Positions 44,337-55,288 are shown, counted from the stretch's first letter. The stretch is 64,000 nucleotides of DNA from Metopolophium dirhodum (GCF_019925205.1 NC_083560.1:145038526-145102525); one strand, 5' to 3'. Numbers and translations are program-made. The notes: generated by a model from the sequence alone, not told the origin.

Positions 44337-45632
44337 CAAGCAACAGCAGTTCCAAGAGCAGCCAGCAGCAGAACAGTCTTCTTCGCCAAAACAACAGCCA
44401 GCCAGCAGTTTACCAAACATCTTCAACAGCCAGTCAAAAGATTGTCAAAACAACTCTAACAAATAGACCAGCCATCATACTTAGAAAAAGTACCTCAATT
44501 TCTACAAGCTATGTAAGTACTATTTTTTTTTTTATTGTTATTTATTAAATTTAACATTATACTTCTTTTTTTTAAAAAATAAAATAGAATAATAACAATT
44601 TATTGTTGTAATGATAATACAGTTTTATAATATTACTATGGGTATTAAGTGTTTAGACTTAAAAATTTTTTTTCATAGATTATTTAAAATAAAAACATTA
44701 AAATAGAAGTAGTTGAAAGACGGTTTCTCAACTCTCACTTTTAGTCACTACTATAATATAAGCTGTTTTCTTTTTTTTTGTTAAGTTATGATCAAGTAAC
44801 AATAATACGTTATAATTACACCACGTCCACAGTATAGAAGATAACTGATGTACCATACTATCATAGATTTACATAGATAAGATAGAACATCGGGCTTATC
44901 ATTCATCAATAATATTGATAATTATTACCTAACCTCAAAAATCTTTAATAGTCAATCTCTTTCATGATAATTACTATAGATACCGTTATCTAGTAGTTGT
45001 TGCACGATACCTTGTTTTTATCAATGTTAAAATACTATAGCTGATTATAAATATTTGTTATAGATAACGTGATTGTTGTATTACACGTGTAATATTATCT
45101 TACGTAAAATGTTTTAATATAAAAAATTTTTTTTATTATATTAAAATATTCAATAATGTTTAATGACTGTATAAAATATATCCTAAAACGTATATTATAC
45201 ACATATATAAATTTAAATTATTTTTTCTATAATGTTTTTTTTATTGCTTTTACGTTAAGATTATTCGAAAGCTGCTGTCGCACGTTGATAGTAAACACGT
45301 AGTTGCTTTCGTGACAACGTAATGTTACCGTACGAACTCTACGATAGTTACAATCGCCCTATCTACTATTAACTAACATATAAATTATCACGTTTTTTTC
45401 TATTATCGTGTGACGTAGCTTCACTAGCAACTAAAATTTTATTTTTTATGATATAAATGCTATATTGTCTAATTTTTAAAGTTTTTTTATTTAGCTTTGA
45501 ATAATATAATTAGTTATTATTATATATACGTATATACGTACATTCGTTGTTTTATAAATAATCGCTTTAATAATTAGATTTATATAATATTTTATATTTT
45601 ATACTAATGTATTTAGTCAAAAATTACAGATA

Positions 45633-46604
45633 ATGAATTTTTGGCATTCATATGATTTTTGTAATGAACAAATTCAATATTATGGAGAACAAATTGTAAC
45701 CTTAACGAAGATGATTGATGAAAATAAGATTAAAGAAAGATATGAATATAAAGATCTCAAAAAAAAAATTAAAAACCTGAAATTCATTATTTATTTAAGT
45801 AGAACAAACTCTAACCCAAATTTTTCTTATATAAAAGATTTAAACGCAAAATTAGTTTTATTAAGAGAAGAAAAAATGGATATATGTAAAAAATATAGTG
45901 ATTTATATGTTACAAATTTTCGTAAGCGAGAACACTGTTTCGGTAAAAGGTTAGATTTTATTACAACAGCAGAATCTAAGCGTGAAAGATTTAGATCAGG
46001 TTAAAATTTTTTTTTTTAAATTTGTTATGAATAATTAGTAATAATATTATAAGTTTATATTTATGTATATAGGTATTCAATGTAATTTTCTTTTTTTATA
46101 GTTTATAATATAGTATTGTTTTTTTTCATTTACGTTATTATTAAATTATTTGTTAATTTCTGCAAACTAAATATAATCATTGAAAACTATAATTTATACA
46201 CGATCTACCATCATAGTTAATTTTTATTTTGATATAAATGCTTATATTATACTTGGTTTCATAAAATAATATAAGCATTTATATGTGAACTAACCTAATA
46301 AAGAAACATTTATATAAATATATATATATATATATATAGGTCAGTCAGAGTGATTAATCATTACGCCAGAAAAATCGTAAGAGCTGATGAGGCCTGTGAC
46401 AACGAACAAATATATGAATGTGTATACAAACTTTCGAAACTACCGATGACTATAGAACTTTTAGAAGCCACTGGAATTGGTCTAGTGGTCAACAAATTAA
46501 GAAGTAGAGGCGGAGTCGTAGGGAAATTAGCAGAAAGAGTAGTCCTTACTTGGAAATATGTTGTAAAAACAGAAATATTATTATTTTCTCAAGGAGAACC
46601 ATAG
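45633..46604 (+). CDS. Spliced gene with coiled coil and TFIIS N-terminal-type domain
   Basis: Exon 45,633-45,999 starts with ATG three bases after an acceptor site. Exon 46,345-46,604 ends with TAG. The 345-bp intron has GT/AG ends, and joining the exons keeps the frame for 208 residues. The first 120 residues are Lys/Glu-rich and helical. The second exon encodes about 85 residues whose LSKLPMTIELLEATGIG, VNKLRSRGGVVGKLAE and WKYVV segments match the helical bundle at the N-terminus of TFIIS, Elongin A and Mediator 26. That domain binds elongation or integrator-type partners. No zinc ribbon is present, so it is not a full TFIIS. It has no copy in PV-B within this window. Confidence 0.6.
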
Positions 46605-46762
46605 CTTTTAAGTGTTAAACATGTTAGTAAATTATGATTAACACAATTTTTTCTTATATAAAAGAGTTAAATATAAAATAAAATAATAAATTATTATTAT
46701 TATTGTACATTATTTTATTTCTATTCAATTTTTCTAGAATAAAAAAAAACAAAAAAAAAAAA

Positions 46763-47049
46763 ATGGAGTCGTCACTTATCTTGGAAAAAATCAACTCCAT
46801 ATTACAACAACGTGACGAAAACAACCTCGGCATGGATGAAATCAAAGTCACTTTCAGAAAAAACTTGAGAGAAATAAATATAAAGATTCTGAAAGCGAGA
46901 TTGAAAACGACAAGACAAGAGCAATATTAGAAGAAGAAAAACAAATGATGATAAATAATTATAAAAATTCAAATTATACAGCGTTTCTTTGTGAAAAAAA
47001 TATACAGAAAGGTCTTAGTGAGTTGTATGAACAATTAGACAAATATTGA
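46763..47049 (+). pseudogene. Coiled-coil protein, frameshifted
   Basis: From ATG 46,763 (MESSLILEKINSIL) one frame runs to about 46,870. The continuation with strongly helical, charged sequence (SESEIENDKTRAILEEEKQ) to TGA 47,047-47,049 is in another frame, so a frameshift near 46,870 is likely. Function unknown. Confidence 0.4.
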
Positions 47050-47350
47050 TAATATTCAGTTTTTTCAAAAAATAAAATTTGTTTTTACAAATAAATTATT
47101 TTGTTATTATTTATTATTTTATATTATAAAAATATATCGAATGATATTGTAATAAATTATAAAATATATCATTCCTGTGTATATAATATCTGTTGAAGAA
47201 TAATAAATGTTTTATATCATCAATTCTGGATAAGTTTGATAATCGTTCAAATAAAACTAATGTAATAAAAATGTTAGGAAAAGTGGTTTAGATTTAAAAA
47301 AACGTATCAATTAACAGTTAGTTTTGAAATTCTATGTAATTTTCAGAATC

Positions 47351-47620
47351 ATGAACTCAGAAATAAACGTAGTTAAAAGCAGAATTCTAGAAGTAGAACA
47401 GCAGGTGCGTGACAATAAACGCTATTGTATCGAGAAACGGAAAGCATTTCAAAAAGTATTTACAAAAATTAATGATTGTATTAAGAAAAAAACAGTTTTT
47501 AAAAATAAATTGATAAATGAACATAATAGTTTCGAAAAATATTCAAGTGAATGTAAAGCAGATCTTCAGTGCCGGTTAACAGAACTAAACAATCGGTTAA
47601 GAGAATTAGAATCTGAGTAA
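47351..47620 (+). CDS. Small coiled-coil protein, 89 residues
   Basis: ATG 47,351 follows a TTTTCAG acceptor-like sequence. The protein is Lys/Glu-rich and predicted helical throughout (ILEVEQQVRDNK, RLTELNNRLRELESE). Not recognised. It may be a virion or scaffold-type accessory protein of PV-A, but nothing shows this. Confidence 0.4.
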   Translation: MNSEINVVKSRILEVEQQVRDNKRYCIEKRKAFQKVFTKINDCIKKKTVFKNKLINEHNSFEKYSSECKADLQCRLTELNNRLRELESE

Positions 47621-47769
47621 TTTCTTATTATATTAACCAATTCTTTTTTTCTTTGTAATAATTTAGAATTAATACTTTTATTATATTTTGAAAACAATAT
47701 TCTGAATTGCTTGCATAAGATTTAAAAAAAAAAGAAGTTGATGTTATAATAAATTTACAATATTATTGA

Positions 47770-48790
47770 ATCCGCCGGGTACTAAAAATATTATCAAGTA
47801 TGCCCGGACACCAGATATACTTCGCGCGCACCACTAATCACCTACCGACTCTTGTACACTATGACCTATGGTGTGTTTGTGTGTGAGTAACTCAGTCGGC
47901 AGCGGTCGGGATCGCCTCACGAATACCGACGAGCTACGTAATATGAATGCGGTGTGTATGTGTGTATTTGTGTGAGTGTGTGCTTAAAAGAAAACTAATA
48001 ATAAAAGGTAACACGTTTCAAGTAAATAATTAGTTGCTGTATAATTCACGATATCAATAATAATGTAGCTATATTAGAATCACAGCAACACAATAATATA
48101 GTTTATAAAAAAAGTATAATATAAATAATTAATCGGTGGCCCTTACGACCAAGATAAAATATAATATTTATACGGCCCTTCCGGCACGATAATAATTAAT
48201 ATGACAAAGATATAATGATAAAATAACTCACAGTTGTGGAGCGCAGTCTGGCCAGCTGGTCCTAGCTATATAATGAAAATAAAGTTTCACACACACACAA
48301 GATAAAAAAATATAATAACAATAATAATTTTGGCGATTCGCGCCTTGACAACAACATAATACTAATTTACGTGGCGATTTGCGCCTTGACAATAATATAA
48401 TAATAGTTTACGTGGCGATTTGCGCCTACAATAATATAATAACAGTTTACGTGGCGATTTGCGCCTACAATAATATAATACACTGGCAATTCGTGCCGAC
48501 AAAAAACAACTATAATTTAATTTGTAAAAACGGCGATTTGTGCACGTAATAATGGCTGTTTCGATTACACTACGAAAAACCGTACTGGTTCATTTGCGGC
48601 GGCCTATGTGACCGATACCGCGTCGTGGCCTAATCTACATAAAATATAATCTCTAGAACAATATAAAAATAAAAATAAACAATGCTCAGGTGTGCGTGCG
48701 AGTGTGTATGTGAGCCGGACGGTGGAGGGATATATGGCGATACGGTGGCGACAATTAACAATTAAATTTAACGCATTATCTGGCGTCGAC
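47770..48790. repeat. Unclassified inserted repeat with a hairpin minisatellite
   Basis: A GC-richer block unlike its surroundings. At 48,332-48,545 GGCGATTTGCGCC, itself an imperfect palindrome, recurs with spacing 41, 41 and 39 bp, followed by two diverged copies. No coding frame recognised. It separates the coiled-coil genes from the polymerase and is absent from PV-B, so it is probably an insertion. Confidence 0.5.
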
Positions 48791-48848
48791 AATTATGATT
48801 GCTTTTACCTATGTTTTTTTTTATTTAATCAATTTTTTCAGTTTCATA

Positions 48849-51209
48849 ATGAAAAGAAAAACGGTTACAAAACAAGAGCGGATGTCATCTTCTGATGAAG
48901 GTTTATTTGAAATCGAGAGATTTAAGAAATGTTCAAAAACATTTTTGATTAAGAATACTTTACATTTTATAGACTACACGCTTTTTTTTAACTATGTTAG
49001 AGATAAATTAATTTTAAAGTTAAAAGAATCATGTTTACAATCATCTATAAAATTTAATTTACATGTGGATAGCGTATACGAAAGAATACTCACTCAAGAA
49101 GTTCGGGACATAGCTTTCAAAACTTCTAATACACTTGCGTGTAATTCATCCAATTTCAATAAATTACTAAATGGAATGTTCAATAAATTATTATCTGAAC
49201 AAGACCAGTTTTTAGCGAAAGGATCTGGGTGGTCCCTTAAAACTATAGATGTATTACAATTGAAAATTAATACAGTGAATCCTCTCAGAGGAGGAACGTA
49301 TCTAGATCTACCTGAATATATAAAAGAAAAGAGCAATTATAAATGTAAAAAATAACGATGGTAAATGTTTTAAATATTCAATACTATCTAAGTTTGATAA
49401 TCGATCGAATAAAACTTATTTGAATAAGAAATATTTTAAAATGTTAAAGTGCTATTTTCTGCGGAAGCACTAGATTTAGTTACACGAAAAGGAGTCTTCC
49501 CTTATGAATATGTCGATAATTGGAGTAAATTAGATGATACATTTCTGCCATCAAAGCTAGAATTTTATAACTCTTTAACAGACGAGAAAATTAGTGATGA
49601 AGATTATATACATGCTAAAAATGTATGGCATACATTTGATATAAAGACTTTAGGTGAATATAGCGATCTTTATTTAAAAACTGATGTTAGCATACTAGCC
49701 GATGTGTTCGAAAATTTTAGAGACTTATGTTTATCTACGCTCGAACTAGATCCTGCTCATTATATGACTGCTCCCGGGTTTGCTTTTGACTGTATGCTGA
49801 AGTATACCAAGGTCAAATTATCAAGGTTAAAGGAGTATAACATGTTGCTTTTCTTCGAAAAATCAATTAGAGGCGGGATATGCCAATCAACCAAAAGATA
49901 TGTTAAGGCAAACATACCAAATATCGAAGGATTGGACTATAATGCAAATGAACCGATCACATGGATTACATATCTCGATTGTGTGAATTTGTATGGGAAG
50001 TCTATGTTAACAGAATTACCTTTTAAAGATTTTGAATGGGTTGACGATCTCAACATAGATGTAACTAAAATTGCTGATGATTCAGAAGTCGGATATATAT
50101 TAGAAGTTGATATTGAGTATCCTAAACATCTACATAATTATCATAATGATTTCCCGTTTTTACCGTTTAACGAATGTCCACCAAATTCGAAAGTTGTGAA
50201 ATTGTTAACTACTTTATCACCGAAAAAAAACTATATTGTACATTACAAAAATTTAAAACAAGAAATTTCTCACGGTCTTAAAGTAGTAAAAATTCATCGA
50301 GCTATCCGTTTTTCTCAAAGTAAATGGATGGCATCATACATATAATTATGTACATCTATGAGAGTACAAGCTAAAAACGAGTTTGAGAAGGATTTCTGGA
50401 AGTTGCTAATTAATAGCGTTTTTGGTAAATGTATGGAGAATGTTCGAACAAGAACTTCTATAAAACTGGTTTCTTCAGAACAAAAAGCAAGGAAATTAAT
50501 GGCGAAAACTAGTTTTAAAGACAGAACTATATATTCTAAGAATCTCATGGCCATTCATCAGCATAAGGAAACAATTAAATTCGACAAGGCAATTTATGTA
50601 GGATTTGCAATTTTAGACGTTTCGAAAACATTTATGTATGACTTCCATTATAATGTAATGAAGAAAAGGTATGGTACTAAAATTAGTTCTTTATATTCGG
50701 ATACTGATTCCCTGATATATGCTATCCAAACAACAAATTTTTTTGACGATTTAAAAAATAGTTTATTACCATATTTTGACACATCTAATTATCCTAAAGA
50801 CCATTGTTGCTTTAGTGAAATTCATAAAAATCAACCAGGGTTCTTTAAAGATGAAATGGAAGGAATTATAATTAAAGAATTCGTTTCATTAAGACCGAAA
50901 TTATATGCTTATAAAACTATAGATGGCGCTGAGAAAAAAAAAGCAAAAGGCGTAAAGAAATATATAATTAAAAATCACACGCAATTTAACAATTATATGA
51001 ATATACTAAACGCTTTTATAAACCATAAAACTCTCAAGGATGAACAAACTCATAGAAAAATGAATTTTATCCAATCAAATAAACATGTTGTTCATTCGAA
51101 AACAATGAGCAAACTTGTTCTAAGTGCAAACGATGATAGACGTTATATAATGGATGACGGGATAAATACTTTAGCTTATGGTCACTATAAACTTAATGAC
51201 TCAGTTTAA
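48849..51209 (+). pseudogene. Protein-primed DNA polymerase B of PV-A, broken
   Basis: The start ATG 48,849 follows a TTTTTTCAG acceptor-like site. Three pieces align with the PV-B polymerase. 48,849-49,355 covers the N-terminus. After a frameshift and a loss of about 400 residues (including exonuclease motifs I and II and the Cys/His insert), 49,449-50,345 covers exonuclease III (YSDLYLKTDVSILADVF) and polymerase motif A (YLDCVNLYGKSM). A TAA at about 50,343 replaces a codon kept in PV-B. 50,358-51,209 covers motif B (LINSVFGKCMEN) and motif C (YSDTDSLIY). A polymerase missing its proofreading core and split by stops is not functional. Confidence 0.85.
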
Positions 51210-51463
51210 AAGCGTTATCTAGCGGAACAAAATACAGCAGTATTATTATTTTCATTGATTTATTTACCACTAGATGACGCTTTTTGTTTTTATCGATTGT
51301 AGATATATATATATATTATATATATATAGTTTTCAAAACAGACTAATGAGGATCAGGAGATTATGTGAAATAATTAATTCAACTTAATAAAAAAAACTGA
51401 TATTTTATTTTATTAAAAAATAAATAAATAAATAAATAAATAAATATTATACATAAAAAAACA
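51210..51463. other. Spacer between polymerase and integrase remnants
   Basis: AT-rich with a TATATATATA tract at 51,304-51,330 and an (AAAT) run at 51,417-51,446. Convergent gene ends meet here. Confidence 0.35.
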
Positions 51464-51748
51464 TTATTTTAAAATATCTGATGATGTTATCCATGAATTT
51501 TGACTTGAATCAAAACCTAACCATTTAACAAACATTTTATTCCCAACTTTTTTTACAATATGTTCAATGAGAATGGTATTTGGAAAATCAGTTAATTTAA
51601 TTTCCTGTTCATAAAAACCACCTAAAATTATACTGCCTGATTCATCCTTTAGTTGATAAGTTACTGGATTTGTCTGTAAAACTTTTCAAACTGTAAATAT
51701 TTCCGTTGTCCAATTTGGTGTATATCCTTTAGTAAATATATGAGTAGG
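51464..51748 (-). pseudogene. C-terminal integrase/chromodomain remnant
   Basis: Reading the minus strand from about 51,748 to TAA at 51,466-51,464 gives a fragment with GYTPNWTTEIF, one TGA, then NPVTYQLKDESG, GGFYEQEIKL and a chromodomain-like end (GNKMFVKWLGFDSSQNSWI). This order, an SH3-like integrase tail followed by a chromodomain, is known from Polinton and some Ty3 integrases. The catalytic core is absent because the 87-bp repeats begin immediately beyond. It ties this locus to an integrase-bearing element. Confidence 0.65.
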
Positions 51749-51764
51749 TAGTATTTGTAGGTTC

Positions 51765-52024
51765 TATCCCAGTTTTTACAATTACAGGGAGATTTAAAAA
51801 CGGTTATCCACGACTTTCCCCCTTGAACGATCAGATTTGTGGGTGCTTACTATCCCAGTTTTTTACTGTTACAGGGAGATTTAAAAACGGTTATCCACGA
51901 CTTTCCCCCTTGAACGATCAGATTTGTGGGTGCTTACTATCCCAGTTTTTTACTGTTACAGGGAGATTTAAAAACGGTTATCCACGACTTTCCCCCTTGA
52001 ACGATCCGATTTGCGGGTGCTTAC
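51765..52024. repeat. Three tandem 87-bp repeats
   Basis: Units start at 51,765, 51,851 and 51,938; a partial copy begins at 52,025. Each has GGTTATCCACGACTTTCCCC, then CTTGAACGATCAGATTTGTG. The unit length is a multiple of three, so an open frame runs through it by chance. The sequence resembles the hairpin at 40,608-40,675. Confidence 0.8.
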
Positions 52025-52090
52025 TATCCAAGTTTTTTACTGTTTACTTTTTTATTTTAACTTATATACCCAAATAGTAATTAAATAACT

Positions 52091-52220
52091 TGTAGACTCA
52101 TGGCCTAGTGGGCTAAGGCGTTGAGTGTAGAGTTTGATAAATTTGAATTTAGGGTAAGTATGTATGTTAATACTACACCCAGTATCATAGTCCACTAGGC
52201 TATGAGTCTACATTTTTTTT
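52091..52220 (+). ncRNA. Putative RNA polymerase III hairpin RNA of PV-B
   Basis: Arms 52,091-52,115 and 52,188-52,212 pair over 25 positions, with the only two differences being G-U wobbles. The loop is 72 nt. The 5' arm carries TGGCCTAGTGGGCTA, an A-box-like motif. TTTTTTTT follows at 52,213-52,220. The length to the arm end is 122 nt. The arrangement matches PV-A at 41,458-41,587. Confidence 0.6.
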
Positions 52221-52980
52221 GTTTTTTTTCTGTTTTTTTATTCATAAACTGCAATTTTTAATTTTATAATAAATTATGTTTCAATTTTCGGGTTATTATA
52301 TTTTGTAATAACTGTTTATAATATTATATTATAATAACGCACAGCTTAATCTGTATCAGTTTATTAGTAACCGTTATTATTTACAATGGACTTATTAAAA
52401 GAAATTGAAAGAGTCATTTCAGAAAATGGGTATAATTCATCCATCACATTTTTATTTCAAGGAATTAGCTGAATTTTATACATTAATATCAAAATTAAAA
52501 AGCTATGCTATTAAATGCGGAACAGAAAAAAAACAATAATCATTTTACTTTATGTGCGTGGTCAAATCAAAATTGTGATTGCGGACCTGATACATGTTTG
52601 TGCATTGTTATCAATTATTATCTGTTTATTGATCTAAAAAATATTGATCAATAAACAAAAATCATTAGTTAAATAATCACTTTTAACTTTCGTAATGTGA
52701 TTAAACTGTTATCCAATGCACTATATTTGACTTTTTTTAGATTTGATTTTAGTTGTGTTTTTACAGTGTAGTAGTGTTGACTATGCTGTATTTTATTTAT
52801 TTGTTTAAGTACTAATAATTAAATTAAAACTGGAACATATATTTCAATCGATAAAAAATCAATCAATAGGTACGTCAACTCTGTCAAACATTGAAGATAC
52901 ATAGAAGATCCACTAGTGTGAAATATAAGCCAAAATATTATCATCTTGAATTCAATAATTAAATCGATACTGCACACATA
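52221..52980. other. Spacer with a possible broken small gene
   Basis: At 52,386 a frame starts MDLLKEIERVISENG and stops soon. An overlapping frame from ATG 52,426 to TAA 52,537-52,539 encodes 37 residues (GIIHPSHFYFKELAEFY). Both together may be a frameshifted small gene. The rest is AT-rich with a TGATCAATAA palindrome near 52,646. Confidence 0.3.
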
Positions 52981-53601
52981 ATGGACGCCGTAGTAGTTAA
53001 ATCAATATTCAGCATACATCAACAGAATAAAAAAAACATTTATATTGGATACCTTGTTGATCAACCTTTATCTGTTATTATTTTATTCATGTGTAACGTA
53101 ACTAAACGATATCTAATACTAAATGTATTTCAATGGAATAAGTTTATAACTGATGATATTTTTAATATAATTGTTCGTTCTTTATCCACTGTTCAACATT
53201 CTAAACGGTTACATTTAGATAATAATTTTTATTATAAAATATGTGCAAAATCTGAATCAGTTAGTTTATATCATAATAATAACAGAATCACATTATCCAG
53301 TGATAATTTAAATCGATTGAAATTATTGGAATCATGTATAAATGCAAATATCATAGTGTTATATAAATTAGTGATGTATCAAACTGTTGTCAATAATGCA
53401 TGTATAATTATCAAGTTTAATATTTTATATTTATCACCTGATTGTATTAGAAATGATTTTATCAGTACATATATTAAAGATTATAATTTCAAAATGGATG
53501 ACTTGAAGGATGAAGAGAGGTCATTTTTACTTGAATTACAACAAATCCATCACGGAACGTTTGCAGACATTATACTAAAGCCTGATATAACCAACCAATA
53601 A
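52981..53601 (+). CDS. 206-residue protein of unknown function, PV-B copy
   Basis: Homologue of the protein at 41,724-42,344, with the same length and the same C-terminal RNDF...DYNF and SFLLELQQIHH pattern. Overall similarity is modest, which indicates old divergence of the two elements. No known domain recognised. It is rich in Ile, Asn and Tyr. Its fixed position, between the hairpin RNA and the antisense spliced gene in both elements, marks it as a core gene of this lineage. Confidence 0.65.
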   Translation: MDAVVVKSIFSIHQQNKKNIYIGYLVDQPLSVIILFMCNVTKRYLILNVFQWNKFITDDIFNIIVRSLSTVQHSKRLHLDNNFYYKICAKSESVSLYHNNNRITLSSDNLNRLKLLESCINANIIVLYKLVMYQTVVNNACIIIKFNILYLSPDCIRNDFISTYIKDYNFKMDDLKDEERSFLLELQQIHHGTFADIILKPDITNQ

Positions 53602-53962
53602 AACCAAAATAATCATGATATACGGCAAGCTTACTATATAATAATTAGATTATACCTTCATAATAAACATTATTGATATGTATTACATTTTGTCAAATGC
53701 ATACCTTTATTTAATAATAAATGATAATAATATAATTAATATATTATATATTATAAATAATCTTAAATGTTAACTGGGCAAAATAAACCAAAATATTTTT
53801 CCATAATATAATCATATTGTATAAATTACTGAATTAATTGTCAGCTTTCTAAAATAAAATTGAACACAAATATTTTAACCGTTTGGTAATAAATAAAAAA
53901 TGTACAAATATTAGTGGCGGGGTTCCATTTGGTGAAACTATAATAATATAAACATATAGTTA
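53602..53962. other. Spacer between convergent genes
   Basis: AT-rich, AATAAA motifs on both strands. Nothing else seen. Confidence 0.35.
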
Positions 53963-55219
53963 TTATTTATAAGATTCAATTTTTTTGTTGTTGTTACACA
54001 TAAATTTATCCATTAATAAATCTTGCAAATTATTAAATGCTGTTATTATTGTATTGTCAGCTTTATCTTTTTCGTTCAGCATAGTTTTTGCGTTGAACGT
54101 TGAGGTTTTCCATCTATTTAAAAAATAATGATTGTATATTATAAATGAGTATATTTCCATATTATCATAAATATTTTATCAAATAAACTAGATGACACAA
54201 TTGTTGAGCAGTTAAATATTTTACATACTGTGTGAATATTATTAATATCAACGACGAAACATCATTATACCTATATTCACAAAATTGTTTGGTTGTAAGT
54301 ATCGTGTCTATTTAGGTTATAAAATAGTACTACGCAAATGGTATAATAGTCTATTTAGGTTATAAAATAGTACTATGGAAATGGCATTATATGTTTCTCA
54401 AATAATTTACAAATATTGTACTTAATTATTTTTTTTCTTATTCATTTTAATGATACCTAGTGTAAATCTTAATATATTCTGTTTATACAAAATAATAATA
54501 GTTACCTGTCTTTTGACTCTACTTTTTCCATGTCCGAAGTTTTGTATTTTTGAATAACCAAATAATCACTTGCTGTTTTCATTTCGGGTATTTTGATACA
54601 AAAATTTCCACCATCTGATTTTTTTACGCGTATGCAGTTTTCATTGACCATAGTTGTTAAACCATTATATTCTTGTTCCAGTTTTAATAAATGCGACTGA
54701 AACTAAAATCAATATTAATTGATAAATATATTATTATTAAAATAAACAAAATTTTACTTTCTGTTTTTTTGGTTTAGGTTTTATTACGGTTTCAGGTTTT
54801 TTAGAATTCTGCATTTGCCCATTTTTCCGATGATTATAAAGTTCCTAAATTTATATACTCATGTTTTTAACATATTGATGTGTAATGTAAGGAAATCAAG
54901 AAAAAAGTTTATAATATAATAATAATAATACCGGTGTACATACATCAATTTCTTCATCATCTGAATTTTGATCGCTTGTGTTGACCATTATTAATTTCTG
55001 TTTTTTTGGTTTAGCTTTCATAGTGATTTTTGGTTTTTTTTGCATTTGCACATTTTTTCGATATGAATAATGATCCTAAATTTAAATGATTATGTTTTAA
55101 ACTTAATGTTAATAAATGGTGTTAAATTAAAGTATATTAATAATATATTATAATTATTATAATAATGTACTTACATTGATTTCTTCATCGGCTGAATTTT
55201 GTACACTCATGTCGGACAT
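53963..55219 (-). CDS. Antisense five-exon gene with duplicated acidic/basic exons
   Basis: Exons on the minus strand: 55,219-55,175, 55,075-54,944, 54,844-54,758, 54,696-54,506 and 54,113-53,963. All four introns have GT and AG ends, and the total is 606 nt, an exact frame of 201 residues and a stop. Exon 1 ends with an acidic QNSADEEIN. Exon 2 is basic, with RKNVQMQKKPK and KPKKQK, then acidic again (QNSDDEEID). Exon 3 repeats the basic part (RKNGQMQNSKKP, KPKPKKQK). So an acidic-plus-basic unit has been duplicated with its splice sites. Exons 4 and 5 match the PV-A gene, including the KDR/WK junction. Lys-rich segments suggest nuclear localisation or DNA binding. No known family recognised. 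Confidence 0.7.
54305..54392. repeat. Two tandem 44-bp units in an intron
   Basis: GTCTATTTAGGTTATAAAAT starts at 54,305 and 54,349, followed by AGTACTA in both. Located in intron 4 of the antisense gene. Confidence 0.7.
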
Positions 55220-55252
55220 TATTACTATGCACTCGTATTGTTTAAAATTAAC

Positions 55253-55288
55253 TGATGAAATTCACATTCGGTCTCTTTATTTTATATA
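55253..55288 (-). promoter_or_regulatory. Core promoter of the antisense five-exon gene
   Basis: On the minus strand TATATAAA begins at 55,288 and TCAGT at 55,255. The initiator A is 33 nt from TATAAA and 34 nt upstream of the ATG at 55,219. Confidence 0.6.

Larger units (their letters stand above)
40576..51748. mobile_element. PV-A: decayed Polinton/adinto-like endogenous viral element
   Basis: The region holds, left to right, a BIR/IAP-like gene, a hairpin RNA, a 206-residue gene, an antisense spliced gene, a TFIIS-domain gene, two coiled-coil genes, a broken protein-primed DNA polymerase B and an antisense integrase/chromodomain tail. Three genes and the hairpin have counterparts in PV-B in the same order. 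Ends are not defined by inverted repeats in this window. The limits given are the outermost recognised homologies. Capsid genes are missing. Confidence 0.65.

Noticed and set aside
44272..44466. 64-residue Gln/Ser-rich frame
   Set aside because: Its ATG lies upstream of the TATA box and of the predicted transcription start, so the region is better explained as promoter and leader exon.
48332..48545. CRISPR-like array
   Set aside because: Spacing is short, the intervening sequence is itself repeated, and the genome is eukaryotic; it is a minisatellite.
51823..52077. 84-residue open frame through the 87-bp repeats
   Set aside because: The unit length is divisible by three, so repetition alone keeps the frame open. 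No start context or homology.
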